64,000 bases of DNA from Cohnella herbarum. GTDB lineage: Bacteria; Bacillota; Bacilli; Paenibacillales; Paenibacillaceae. The position numbers were made by a program, and so were the translations under genes. Positions 44,371 to 53,396 of the stretch are shown one piece after another; the first letter of the stretch is position 1, and every line of letters starts with the position of its first letter. The DNA is taken from positions 1,364,001 through 1,428,000 of the forward strand of contig NZ_CP051680.1 in NCBI RefSeq assembly GCF_012849095.1. The letters run 5' to 3'. The notes below the pieces were generated by a model, which was given only the letters and a program-made list of their open reading frames with translations, was not told the origin of the DNA and searched no databases.

Positions 44371-44606
44371 GTCTAACGTTCTTGTATTCACGACGTCCAT
44401 AGATAGCTCTTCTCTTAGGGGAATGGATGTATCTGACTGTCTGACTTATTGATCATCTTCAAAATGCCCCATGCAGATCATGGACCGTATGATCCGCATC
44501 CGGCTGATTCAGCTTCCCTGCTACTGCCAATTTTATCATCGATTCCACTTCTAACTCCGGTCCGGACCGAGGCAGCTCGTCTGCCGATGCGTGAATATGG
44601 TTTATG
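44371..44606. repeat. attC-like element 3
   Basis: Left GTCTAACGTTCTTGTATTCA, internal TTCTAACTCCGGTCCGGACC, right GATGCGTGAATATGGTTTAT. Longest copy; carries about 60 extra internal bases. Confidence 0.55.
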
Positions 44607-44642
44607 TGATGTTGATGCCTTCTTCGAAAAGTCGTACTAGTG

Positions 44643-45025
44643 TTATTTCCATCCGCCCCAAATGGATATCTTATTTCCATCAGGATCAAATACATCAAAG
44701 TAATCCCCACAATCTTCTGTTTCATTAATGCCTTCAATTCTTACATCATTACTTCTCATATTGTTATAAACTTCTTCTATGTCTGTGACTTCAAGTGTAA
44801 GTGCAGACATTTCTGACCCACCCACTTCAATGTAGTTCAGGGTAGTTTTCTCCTTGGTCTTAATCAAAAATATCGCTTGATTCTCTCCTACTCTTAATTG
44901 CACTTGATCTTCTGTCACTGGATTTCTTAACTCAAGCCCAAGGTTCCTCTGATACCATTCTGAAGACACATACGGGTTAGTGATGGGAATATAAACGATT
45001 CAATCTGTTTTACTTTTGCTTTCAT
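44643..45025 (-). pseudogene. VOC family protein, frameshifted (cassette-like)
   Basis: The frame from an ATG at 45025 (GGAG upstream) reads MKAKVKQIESF and then leaves the family. From about 44987 another frame continues with IPITNPYVSSEWYQRNLGLE and runs to the end (YFDVFDPDGNKISIWGGW), a glyoxalase/bleomycin-resistance-type fold. One extra T in TTT at about 44988 joins both into a normal 127-residue protein (QIESFYIPITNPY). VOC proteins bind a metal and a small substrate or drug. Either recently broken or an undercall. Between elements 3 and 4. Confidence 0.7.
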
Positions 45026-45057
45026 CTCTTCATCTCCCTTTCATTTTGCATCAATTT

Positions 45058-45248
45058 CTGATAACGTTCTTGAGTTCACGACGTCCCACCGACTTAAGGC
45101 GACGAAGTCGCCGAGCGTGATGCGCTTAGTCGGTTGGATGTGTCCGGCTGAATCTGCTTCCCTGTATCTGAGTTACTCCAATCGAATCCGCTTCAACTTC
45201 TGCCGGACCGAGGGGCGGATGCCCCGATGCGTGAATATGGTGTTAGAC
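45058..45248. repeat. attC-like element 4
   Basis: Left GATAACGTTCTTGAGTTCAC, long stem around CCACCGACTTAAG / CTTAGTCGGTTGG, small hairpin GGGGCGGATGCCCC, right GCGTGAATATGGTGTTAGAC. Confidence 0.6.
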
Positions 45249-45875
45249 GAAGTCATTGTCCTCCATAATAACTCTTACATAGTTGTTCCAGTCTTTATTA
45301 TCTGTATTAATTTCTAATGTCGGTACTTTTGACAGTGTAGCTTGATATCTAATATTTTTTTGAACTTCTAATAATTCACTGATTGATGCACTCACTTCTT
45401 CTCCGGTTTTGTTAATCCATTCTTCTGGTCGTCTACTTTTGATTCTTTCTTCTACAATTTCCGGCGAGATCGTTAGTAGTACACACTTTGCACTTAGTGA
45501 AACAAGTTCGTCTTCTATTTCAATTAATTCATCATTAACCAGGTCAGGAAATGCAACTCTATGATTCAAATGGAATCTTTCGAACACATATAATAATCCT
45601 CTAGATTGTCTAGACGCTGGACCAAGCTGAACCGCCCATTTGTTAAGCTGCTTTAGCATATCTACACGTTCCTTAAGTATATTAATATGCTCTTCTTGAG
45701 AAAGTCTTTCATATTTTCCATGTTTGTTATTCAACACTTGAGAGTAGTGTTCGCCAAGAATAACTATACTTCTTTCTGCAGTTTCATCTTGGGATTGATA
45801 TTGTTTTAATGCCTTTAAGACAGAAGTCTTTCCCGCATTCGAATAACCTTCTAGAATTACTCCTCTTATATGCAT
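45243..45875 (-). CDS. P-loop kinase-like protein (cassette-like)
   Basis: 210 residues. Walker A G10-YSNAG-K16-T at the very N-terminus, an LGPASRQSRGLLYVFERFH loop and an RIKSRRPEEW lid-like segment suggest a nucleoside/nucleotide kinase fold. The substrate cannot be named. The start at 45875 follows AAAGGAGA. Its stop codon is supplied by the TCTAAC end of element 4 (minus strand), as in true gene cassettes. Confidence 0.75.
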   Translation of the reverse strand: MHIRGVILEGYSNAGKTSVLKALKQYQSQDETAERSIVILGEHYSQVLNNKHGKYERLSQEEHINILKERVDMLKQLNKWAVQLGPASRQSRGLLYVFERFHLNHRVAFPDLVNDELIEIEDELVSLSAKCVLLTISPEIVEERIKSRRPEEWINKTGEEVSASISELLEVQKNIRYQATLSKVPTLEINTDNKDWNNYVRVIMEDNDFV

Positions 45876-45901
45876 TTCCTTCTCCTTTACTTGCAATGAT
45901 T

Positions 45902-46079
45902 GTCTAACGTTCTTGTATTCACGACGCCCTTCCCCCTTAGATAGCTCTTATCTTAAGGGGGAAGGATATATCCGGCTGATTCCGCTTCTTTGCTACTGCC
46001 AAATGCATCCACCAAACCACTTCTAACTGCAGACGGACCGAGGCAGCTTGTCTGCCGAAGCGTGAATATAGTGTTATAT
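45902..46079. repeat. attC-like element 5
   Basis: Left GTCTAACGTTCTTGTATTCA, internal stem CCTTCCCCCTTA / TAAGGGGGAAGG, hairpin GGCAG-CTTGT-CTGCC, right GCGTGAATATAGTGTTATAT. Confidence 0.6.
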
Positions 46080-46124
46080 GAAGTTCTTGTAATAAAATCA
46101 ATCGTTTTTGATCTCATCCGCTCT

Positions 46125-46280
46125 TTAATCCAACTTAAATAAGATCAATTTCTGATCTGTTCTGAAAATGTCTCTTTCCGACCTAATCCGCCTAGAAAGA
46201 ATTATGTCTTTGATCTCATTAAAAACCCATTCTTTGTAGGTATTAATATAGCTTTTAAAAATTTTCCCTATATAAATCAT
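46125..46280 (-). CDS. Possible 51-residue cassette protein
   Basis: An open frame from an ATG at 46280 (IGKIFKSYINTYKEWVFNEI ...) with an alternating charged/hydrophobic pattern. No ribosome binding site. It occupies the place where element 5 would expect its cassette gene on the minus strand. The rest of 46,080-46,432 is AT-rich and shows nothing else. Confidence 0.2.
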   Translation of the reverse strand: MIYIGKIFKSYINTYKEWVFNEIKDIILSRRIRSERDIFRTDQKLILFKLD

Positions 46281-46432
46281 AATCCAAAAAAAGCAGTGGC
46301 TCCCGAGAGTGAGGCTCCCTTCTCTATTTACTTATACATCATTTACATCAAAATGTTTCCAGATATCTATTGAATCATGTATACTTTTAGAGTCATGCTT
46401 CACTTATCCTTACACACGAAAGGAAGATCTCA

Positions 46433-47161
46433 ATGAAAATATTTCGCAATACACGCAGTCTACTGCTGGCTATCTTGATGCTATTGCCGATGACTACGCA
46501 GGTTTTCGCTGAATCCGATACAGACAACGTTAGCAAGCCGGAGAGCGTGAACGCCAAATGGGAAGTAATCGTGTCGCCAGGCGATTCTCAACTCACCATT
46601 TCTTTTCCAAAAACATTAGATTCCGGCATCGTTCCAGATACATTCACTCTAAGGATTAAAGCCGAAGGAAAATCTGAAGTTCCCACTCCAATCATTCTCT
46701 CAACAGATACAATCGAGTCCGATATCGTGACCTATACTTTTACGAAATTGACCAATAAGACGAGATACATTATAGGTGTAGTCACCATAAAAGAAGGAGA
46801 GTATTCGGTTGTAGGCACTGCTGTCAGCACCCCGGATATTATTCCGGTCATAATTGATGTCAAGACGGTTGTTGGGAACGGATCTGTCCAGTTGACGTTC
46901 AATAAACTAGAAGGAACAAAGGTGCCGACTGTATATAAAATCCAATGGTGGTATAAAATCGATAAAAAAGGTGAACCGATTTACGAGAAACCGGTAACCA
47001 TCAAATCACAGAGTATAAAGAGACAAGAAGTCAGCTACACGTTCAATAAATTGAAAAGCGGAACGATCTATCATTTCGATATTACCGCTGAGAAGGGCGC
47101 CGATGTTCTTGGTCAAACCATAGACATCAAAGCGAAACCGAAGGCCTCACTGAAAAGCTAA
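46433..47161 (+). CDS. Secreted protein with two fibronectin III-like domains
   Basis: 242 residues. Signal peptide (LLAILMLLPMTTQVFA), then two beta-sandwich domains of about 95 residues with fibronectin III pattern (SQLTISFPKTLDSG ... YTFTKLTNKTRYIIGVV; then SVQLTFNKLEGTKVPTVYKI ... YTFNKLKSGTIYHFDITA). Binding partner unknown. It is the only plus-strand gene in the cassette-like row, with its own site (AAGGAAG) and a strong terminator, so it looks like an independent unit. Confidence 0.8.
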   Translation: MKIFRNTRSLLLAILMLLPMTTQVFAESDTDNVSKPESVNAKWEVIVSPGDSQLTISFPKTLDSGIVPDTFTLRIKAEGKSEVPTPIILSTDTIESDIVTYTFTKLTNKTRYIIGVVTIKEGEYSVVGTAVSTPDIIPVIIDVKTVVGNGSVQLTFNKLEGTKVPTVYKIQWWYKIDKKGEPIYEKPVTIKSQSIKRQEVSYTFNKLKSGTIYHFDITAEKGADVLGQTIDIKAKPKASLKS

Positions 47162-47227
47162 GGTTACAAAGACATCACTTCGGTTTCACCACTAACATTT
47201 ATTTTGTGAAATGAAACTTGGGAGACA

Positions 47228-47270
47228 CAAAAGACGACTCCTTCAAAAAAATGAAAGGAGTCGTCTTTTG
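47228..47270 (+). terminator. Terminator after the fibronectin III-like gene
   Basis: Perfect 16-base stem CAAAAGACGACTCCTT (47228-47243) / AAGGAGTCGTCTTTTG (47255-47270). Confidence 0.9.
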
Positions 47271-47426
47271 CCAAGAACAGTAGACTTTCCTTTAAAGCAC
47301 TATTATTCAGTGGCCTTGGCGTCGAATGGGGTTACCCATTTGCTCGGAATCTCTCGCGACTACTTTACTTTCTTCTTTAAGAGATACTAACCATTCGCCC
47401 ATAAACCTTAGCTCTTCGGTTCTTTC

Positions 47427-47602
47427 ATATAACGTTCTGGTATTTGCGACGTCCAATCCCCTTAGATAGCTCCTAGCTTAGGGGATTGGATGTGTCCGGT
47501 TGATTCCGCTTCCCTGTAATTTGAGTTCGCTCCAGTCGATTCCCCTTCAGCGCCAGCCGGACCGAGGGGCGAATGCCCCGATGCGTGAATATGGTGTTAG
47601 AT
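47427..47602. repeat. attC-like element 6
   Basis: Left ATATAACGTTCTGGTATTTG, perfect internal stem CCAATCCCCT / AGGGGATTGG, hairpin GGGGC-GAAT-GCCCC, right GCGTGAATATGGTGTTAGAT. Confidence 0.65.
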
Positions 47603-47606
47603 GAAG

Positions 47607-48122
47607 TTATTGCCCTCTTCGAATTAGCTTACGTAAAAATTCTGTATTGAGTTCTTTAATCTGTATCTTATATTCCTCAATTAATCTTGTCTTTTCACAA
47701 ATATCATTTTGATCATTAGGATTATAGTAAAATCCTAAATCTTCCATTAGACTTTCTAGTCCAACATATTCTTTAGGTATAAACATGTAATCAAACTCAT
47801 CGTTCCTGGCTAATCTGGCAAGCCTTTCACATCCATTTATTAGGCCATATTCATCGTTTGTCATTCTAATCACAAGCCAATAAACAATCTCTACCTCTAT
47901 GTACTTTTGATGATTTCGGTATATATTCTTAATTAATTTCTTTAATCTATACTTTGCATCCTTGCTTTTGAAATCAAAGGATATTAGATCTAAATAATCA
48001 TTTTTTAATTCTGTTTCTAAGGTTGAATTTGAATATACTTCTTTTTCAAACTCAATAATTGAATATTCATCACAATATAATCTAATGAACATGTTTGAAA
48101 TTGAATCTGAAAATAAAAGCAT
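47607..48122 (-). CDS. Unknown soluble protein (cassette-like)
   Basis: 171 residues, mostly helical, acidic N-terminal half and a basic tail (KELNTEFLRKLIRRG). No motif recognised. AT-rich. The ATG at 48122 with GGTGATG before it is preferred to a start within element 7 at 48179. Stops five bases after element 6. Confidence 0.65.
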   Translation of the reverse strand: MLLFSDSISNMFIRLYCDEYSIIEFEKEVYSNSTLETELKNDYLDLISFDFKSKDAKYRLKKLIKNIYRNHQKYIEVEIVYWLVIRMTNDEYGLINGCERLARLARNDEFDYMFIPKEYVGLESLMEDLGFYYNPNDQNDICEKTRLIEEYKIQIKELNTEFLRKLIRRGQ

Positions 48123-48149
48123 TTCATCACCACTCTTTGCAATAATTTC

Positions 48150-48296
48150 ATCTAACGTTGTCGTATTCGCGACGGCCATTCCCCTTAGATAGCTCTTATC
48201 TTAGGGGAATGGATGTATCTGCCTGACTCACTTCCTCGAAATCACTTCGGGCAGATCAAGGGCCGCATGGCCCGCTGCCCGAATATTGTGTTAGGT
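48150..48296. repeat. attC-like element 7
   Basis: Left ATCTAACGTTGTCGTATTCG, stem CCATTCCCCTTA / TAGGGGAATGG, nested hairpin GGGCAG...CTGCCC, right CCCGAATATTGTGTTAGGT. Confidence 0.65.
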
Positions 48297-48326
48297 GATG
48301 GACTCAACATCTTGGCTTGCTTTCAA

Positions 48327-48713
48327 CTAAGTTATTTCGAACTTCATATGAGTCAGTTTATTTATTAAATATCTGATGTTACATATGATAATTGCAATTA
48401 CAATAATTGTGCTGATAAATGTTAAATGATTTGAAATATATTTACTTGCCACATACAAGATCCAGATGTACCCAGATAATCCACCTGCTACTATATAGTA
48501 TATATTTGAGAATACGTACTTTAAAGAATTTGATTTTCTTATCTTGATCCACAAAATATCATGGACAACCCCAATAAACAGTCCTGTAATAAAAATTGGT
48601 ATTCCAATAATCATAATAATAAAAAATGTGCTCCAAATTTCCGAAGAATACACCCAAAAAAAGATCTCTAGCAATAAAATGAACAAAGATATTGAGGCGA
48701 TATTGTTTTTCAT
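48327..48713 (-). CDS. Small four-helix membrane protein (cassette-like)
   Basis: 128 residues with four hydrophobic segments (ISLFILLLEIFFWVYS, FFIIMIIGIPIFITGLFIG, IYYIVAGGLSGYIWILYVA, FISTIIVIAIIICNI). Not recognised. The ATG at 48713 follows AAGGA. Between element 7 and a lone TCTAAC-type end (ACTTAACG at 48742). Confidence 0.65.
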   Translation of the reverse strand: MKNNIASISLFILLLEIFFWVYSSEIWSTFFIIMIIGIPIFITGLFIGVVHDILWIKIRKSNSLKYVFSNIYYIVAGGLSGYIWILYVASKYISNHLTFISTIIVIAIIICNIRYLINKLTHMKFEIT

Positions 48714-48928
48714 ATTTTTTCCTTTGCACTCCGAGTCTTTCACTTAACGTTTTATCTACGAACTTCGCAAATATCCCATATCTGAAGTATTCGCGCAATG
48801 ATCCCACTATCCTACCATTAGCTTAAAAGTCATTGCAGTTACAAAGCTTGTACTGCTGCATGCTTAAAACAAAAAAAAGCGCGCTATATGCGGAGTGGGA
48901 TCAAAGTTTCTAAGAGAAGCAACATAAC

Positions 48929-48966
48929 AAGCCAAGGCTCAGGAATGAATTCCTTAGCCTCGGCTT
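48929..48966 (-). terminator. Hairpin after the MOSC gene
   Basis: AAGCCAAGGCTCAGGAA (48929-48945) and TTCCTTAGCCTCGGCTT (48950-48966) pair at 15 of 17 positions with a TGAA loop, 33 bases past the MOSC stop. Confidence 0.6.
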
Positions 48967-48998
48967 ATGGGGTTTGCTATGCCTATTGTTCGCTTATA

Positions 48999-49727
48999 TT
49001 ACGGATTCGTCATCCGAACCTCGTCCCCAATCGCGATTACACCCGTTCTTACGACAGAAGCATATACGCCGAAGGTGAGTTGCAATTCATTGTTGACGAC
49101 TTTCAGCAACGAAGAATCCCGTTCCAGCGAATCCGGATGTAATGTAATCATCGAGCAGCGCTCGCAGCCCTTATCGATCCGAAACTCTGCGCTTCCGATG
49201 ATCAACTGCTTGCCGATCCATTCTGCTTCTCCCCCCTCTTGATCGTTAAGCGATACGATGAGATTCGCTCTGAATCGGCGCGGATCCAGCTCCTTCCCCC
49301 ATAGCGCTTCGAGATGGAGAAGCGAACGATCCGTTACGATCAGAATATGGCTGTCGTCGATCCCGGTCCCCTCTCCGCTTCCCGTCTTATATTTCTTCAT
49401 GCTTATTTTCACGCGAGCTAATCGCTGTATTTCCTGAAGAAGTTCTTCGTCCCAACGATATTGCTTCCCGTCCGGAGCCGTCACTACAACGCATGGCTCC
49501 CCTTCTTCGAAGCTATTCTCCTCGATGATCGCGCGGTAGTTCAACATCGCGGGGATTCCCCTCGCGGTAATAAAGCTATTCCAGCCTTCCTTCTTCTCGT
49601 CAACGAAAGCATGGAGGCGATCGCCGAATAGCCCGTATTGTTCAATGTTGCATTCCGATTCCAGCCGTTCCCCCGCAAAAGATTTGACGGGATACCGGAA
49701 CATCTCGCGAACACTGCCGACGATCAT
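48999..49727 (-). CDS. MOSC domain protein
   Basis: 242 residues: N-terminal beta-barrel MOSC_N part (VREMFRYPVKSFAGERLESE, GLFGDRLHAFVD) and the MOSC domain with the conserved Cys in DKGCERCSMITLHPDS, the position that carries molybdenum cofactor sulfur in the family. It probably transfers sulfur or reduces N-hydroxy compounds as part of a molybdoenzyme; no partner is encoded nearby. The ATG at 49727 is preferred to the GTG at 49730. Confidence 0.88.
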   Translation of the reverse strand: MIVGSVREMFRYPVKSFAGERLESECNIEQYGLFGDRLHAFVDEKKEGWNSFITARGIPAMLNYRAIIEENSFEEGEPCVVVTAPDGKQYRWDEELLQEIQRLARVKISMKKYKTGSGEGTGIDDSHILIVTDRSLLHLEALWGKELDPRRFRANLIVSLNDQEGGEAEWIGKQLIIGSAEFRIDKGCERCSMITLHPDSLERDSSLLKVVNNELQLTFGVYASVVRTGVIAIGDEVRMTNP

Positions 49728-49782
49728 CACAATTACGCCCCTTCCTCGGTGCTACAATACCGGACTTTTCGAACTCGAACTT

Positions 49783-52446
49783 TTAGTTGCTTACTCTGTC
49801 AAATTTAAATAGATAGGTTCCGGATCCGATCACTAAGCGAACGTCCGTCTCGATCGAATCAACCGTTAGAATACCTTCTACCCGTTCGATCGTCAATCCC
49901 GACTCCCGTATGGACTCCGGTTCGGCATTTGGCAGCCACACTTCAGCCGTCGTATTCGGCGGCACCTTGACGACGACCTGCATACGATCCCCTGTTTCGA
50001 GAAGCCATGCGGATCGGATTTCCCCGTATAGCGATTGGTACACGGCTTCCGCTTCCGTCAATCCCTCTCCGATCTGAGGCTTGATCACGATCTTCTTGTA
50101 GCCCGGCCCGCTCGGATCGGTATCGATCCCCGCGACGACCCGGTACAGCCAATCCCCGATCGCCCCGAAGGCGTAATGATTGAATGAGTTCATTTCGTCT
50201 TTCCAGAAGGAACCGTCTTGCTTAATGCCGTCCCAATGCTCCCAGATGGTCGTCGCTCCCTGGGTAACGGAATATAACCAAGAAGGGTATTCCCGCCGCA
50301 GCGCAAGACGGTATGCAAGATCATTATACCCGAAGCGGGTCAGCACGTGGCATAGGTATGGCGTACCGATGAACCCAGTCGTCAACTGCTCCCCGCTTTC
50401 TCGGATGTGGTCGGCTAGCATCTGCGCGGTCCGCGGACGGTCCTTCTCTTCCAAGAGGTCGAACATGAGCGCCAGCGCGTACGCCGTCTGAGTCGGACAT
50501 GCGACTCTGCCGCTCGGAGTGACGAATTCCCGCCGGAAGGCTTCGCCGATCTTCGTTCGTAAATTCGCGTAAGTCCGCAAGTCGTCTGACTTGCCAAGAG
50601 CTTCCGCCGCTTCCGCGAGCAGCCCGGTCGAATAAGCGTAGAAAGCGGTCGCGATCAACTCCTTGGTCGTGGCGCCCGCGACCTGATCGCCCGGCCCGTC
50701 TAGCGCGAGCCAATCGCCGAAGTGAAAGCCCGTATTCCACAAATATTCGTCGGAACCTTGCGCCCTAATAAATTCGACCCAACTTCTCATGCTCTCGTAC
50801 TGGGTTTCCAACAATCGCTTGTCTCCATAGCACAAATACATCGTCCAAGGCACGATAACCGCCGCATCCGACCAAGCGGAGGAATCGTAGCCGCAGAAGG
50901 GCAAATCCGGAACGACGTGCGGAACGCCGCCGTCCGGCCGTTGATCGGCCGCTAAATCCTTTAGCCATTTCGCGAAGAACGGAGCGACGTTGAAGTTATA
51001 CGCCGCCGTTCTAACAAACGCCTGAGCGTCGCCGGTCCAGCCTAACCTCTCGTCTCGTTGCGGACAATCGGTCGGGACTTCCAAGAAGTTCCCCTTCTGT
51101 CCCCAGACGATATTCGATTGAAGCTGATTTAGTAAGGGGTCGGAACTGCGAAAGGCGCCTGTATGCTCCATATCGGTGTGAAGAACGCACGCCGTGAATC
51201 GGCCTGCCGCTTCTTCGGCTGTCAGGCCTTCGACGTGTACATAGCGAAATCCTTGAAAGCTGAAGATCGGCTCGTAAGTTTCTTCTCCGCCCCCCTTGCA
51301 AATGTAATGAATGGTCTGTTTCGCTGTTCTAAGGTTGGCCGTATGAAAGTTGCCATCCGCATCGAGCACCTCGGCATGCCGAACGATAATCGTCTTGCCG
51401 GCATCCGATTCGATCTTGAATCGCATCCACCCGACCAGATTTTGACCTATGTCGAGTACGACTTCTCCTCGAGGGGTCGTGAAGATCGAAGCGGGCTCGA
51501 GTTGCTGGATGATCCTTACCGGTTCCCCTTGCTGCGCGACTAGAGTTCCATGGAGCTCGTTAGTCAATCGAACAGACCGCCATCCCCTAGCCGAGAACCC
51601 CGGACGATGCCAATCATCCTGCTCCAACCGCGCATCATAAACTTCGCCATGATATAACTCCGACATACGAAGCGCGCCTGAGCCGCTTGTCCAGGATTCG
51701 TCCGATCTGACGATCTCCTCGCTCCCGTCTTCATAAGTCAAGTGAAGTTGAAGAAGCAAAGCACGTCGATTTCCATAGAACCGACGGCCGTCCATCCAGC
51801 CCAGATCCCCCGCGTACCACCCGTTGCCGAGCATGACTCCGATGGCGTTGTTCTCCTCCTGGATAAGCTCGGTGACATCGAACGTTTGATATTGCAGCCG
51901 CTTACGATAACTCGTCCAGCCCGGCGTTAATACGGCATCGTCGGCTGGTTGACCGTTTACGTATAACTTATAGACACCCAAAGCGGTCGCATAGATTCTT
52001 GCCGACGTTAGGGTTTCTCGAGATCGGAATTCCTTACGCAAGTAGTCGATCTCTTCCGGAAGCTCTTCGTCTTCGCGATCCGGCGCGATCCATGACGCCT
52101 TCCAATCTTCGGAATCTAGCAGCGCCGTCTCCCAGTACGCCGTCTCGCTCCATTCCGATTCCCGTTCCGCGTTATCCCATACGCGAACCCGATAATAATA
52201 TCGCGTCCGCGAAGCTAGTTCCGCCCCCTCGTATGGAACAAGAACGGAATGATCGCTAGAAACGATTCCCGTATCCCATATCGGATGATCGAAACGGCTT
52301 TCCGCGGCAACCTGGATCCGGTAAGCCGTTTGCATTAAGCCTCTGGCTCCCGACGACAGCTTCCAACTGATTCGAGGCTTCCGATCGTCCAAACCAAGGG
52401 GATTACGTCGATATTCGCATCTCATATCATAAACATGTAAGCCCAT
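49783..52446 (-). CDS. Alpha-L-rhamnosidase, GH78
   Basis: 887 residues. N-terminal beta domains (start MGLHVYDMRCEYRRNPLGLD), a long (alpha/alpha)6 catalytic barrel with the GH78 signature TDCPQRDERLGWTGDAQAFV that includes the acid catalyst region, then TIWEHWDGIKQDG and a C-terminal beta domain. It removes terminal rhamnose from pectin fragments or plant glycosides. No signal peptide, so it acts on imported oligosaccharides. Start 52446 with GAGGAG. Last gene of the transporter operon. Confidence 0.93.
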   Translation of the reverse strand: MGLHVYDMRCEYRRNPLGLDDRKPRISWKLSSGARGLMQTAYRIQVAAESRFDHPIWDTGIVSSDHSVLVPYEGAELASRTRYYYRVRVWDNAERESEWSETAYWETALLDSEDWKASWIAPDREDEELPEEIDYLRKEFRSRETLTSARIYATALGVYKLYVNGQPADDAVLTPGWTSYRKRLQYQTFDVTELIQEENNAIGVMLGNGWYAGDLGWMDGRRFYGNRRALLLQLHLTYEDGSEEIVRSDESWTSGSGALRMSELYHGEVYDARLEQDDWHRPGFSARGWRSVRLTNELHGTLVAQQGEPVRIIQQLEPASIFTTPRGEVVLDIGQNLVGWMRFKIESDAGKTIIVRHAEVLDADGNFHTANLRTAKQTIHYICKGGGEETYEPIFSFQGFRYVHVEGLTAEEAAGRFTACVLHTDMEHTGAFRSSDPLLNQLQSNIVWGQKGNFLEVPTDCPQRDERLGWTGDAQAFVRTAAYNFNVAPFFAKWLKDLAADQRPDGGVPHVVPDLPFCGYDSSAWSDAAVIVPWTMYLCYGDKRLLETQYESMRSWVEFIRAQGSDEYLWNTGFHFGDWLALDGPGDQVAGATTKELIATAFYAYSTGLLAEAAEALGKSDDLRTYANLRTKIGEAFRREFVTPSGRVACPTQTAYALALMFDLLEEKDRPRTAQMLADHIRESGEQLTTGFIGTPYLCHVLTRFGYNDLAYRLALRREYPSWLYSVTQGATTIWEHWDGIKQDGSFWKDEMNSFNHYAFGAIGDWLYRVVAGIDTDPSGPGYKKIVIKPQIGEGLTEAEAVYQSLYGEIRSAWLLETGDRMQVVVKVPPNTTAEVWLPNAEPESIRESGLTIERVEGILTVDSIETDVRLVIGSGTYLFKFDRVSN

Positions 52447-52495
52447 ATTGCAACTCCTCGCCATTTTGAGTTTTATCCGTGAAGTTCGCCTTGCC

Positions 52496-53380
52496 TCACT
52501 CTTTAACGCTGCCCAGTACTATTCCTTTAATAAAGAAACGCTGCAGGAATGGATATAGCAGCAATATCGGAAGCGCGCCCAGGAAGATCTGGGCCGATTT
52601 GGCCGTTTGATCGTTGATTTCCGAGTATCGTTCCATGCTCTTGACCGAGAACATGCTAAGATCTTGCTGGATAACGACCGTCTGAAGATAGCTCTGCAAA
52701 GGATAATCCGCAGGAGAGTTCATGAAGATCAAGCCGTCGAACCAGGCATTCCAATGGCCGACGGTCGAGAATAATGTTACTGTCGCCAGTGAGGCCATGG
52801 AGAGAGGGATGTATATCTTCCACAGTACGGTCAGGTGCCCCGCTCCGTCGATATAGGCCGCTTCTTCCAAATCCTTCGGCAACCCGCGGAAAAAATTCAG
52901 CATAAGGATAACGTTGAAGACGGGAACGGCTCCGGGCAGCACGAGAGCCCAGATCGAATCCAAGATCATCGTGTCTTTCACCATCATGTATAAGGGGATC
53001 AGTCCGCCGCCGAATAAAATCGTAAAAACGAATATCCATGCGTAAACCGTTCTGGAACGGAAAGCTGACGTCTCCTTGGATAATGGATAGGCGATAAGAA
53101 CTGTGAGCAGCATGTTCAGAGACACGCCGATGCCGACCCGTTGCAACGTGATCAACATCGAATCGAGAAATTCTTTTTTGCTGCTTACGAATTCGTAGCT
53201 TCTGAAAGTGAACTGAACGGGCCACAGCTTGACGTATCCGGCTGCCGCGGCCTGGCTTGAACTGAATGAAACAGCCAGCACATGAATTAATGGCATTAAG
53301 CAAATCGCAGCCATCAAGGTCAAAAAGATATAGTTAAACGCGACGAAAGCGACTCTGCCGCGGGAGTAGCGTTCTACCAT
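52496..53380 (-). CDS. Oligosaccharide ABC permease, LplC/YtcP type
   Basis: 294 residues, six membrane helices, EAA loop EEAAYIDGAGHLTVLWKIYIP and the typical end RFFIKGIVLGSVKE. Pairs with the LplB-type permease upstream. Start after AAAGGGAG. Confidence 0.92.
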   Translation of the reverse strand: MVERYSRGRVAFVAFNYIFLTLMAAICLMPLIHVLAVSFSSSQAAAAGYVKLWPVQFTFRSYEFVSSKKEFLDSMLITLQRVGIGVSLNMLLTVLIAYPLSKETSAFRSRTVYAWIFVFTILFGGGLIPLYMMVKDTMILDSIWALVLPGAVPVFNVILMLNFFRGLPKDLEEAAYIDGAGHLTVLWKIYIPLSMASLATVTLFSTVGHWNAWFDGLIFMNSPADYPLQSYLQTVVIQQDLSMFSVKSMERYSEINDQTAKSAQIFLGALPILLLYPFLQRFFIKGIVLGSVKE

Positions 53381-53396
53381 AGGATTGTTGCTCCCT

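Noticed and set aside
44459..44737. 92-codon open frame on the minus strand
   Set aside because: Covers attC-like element 3 and the VOC gene in the wrong frame; no protein features.
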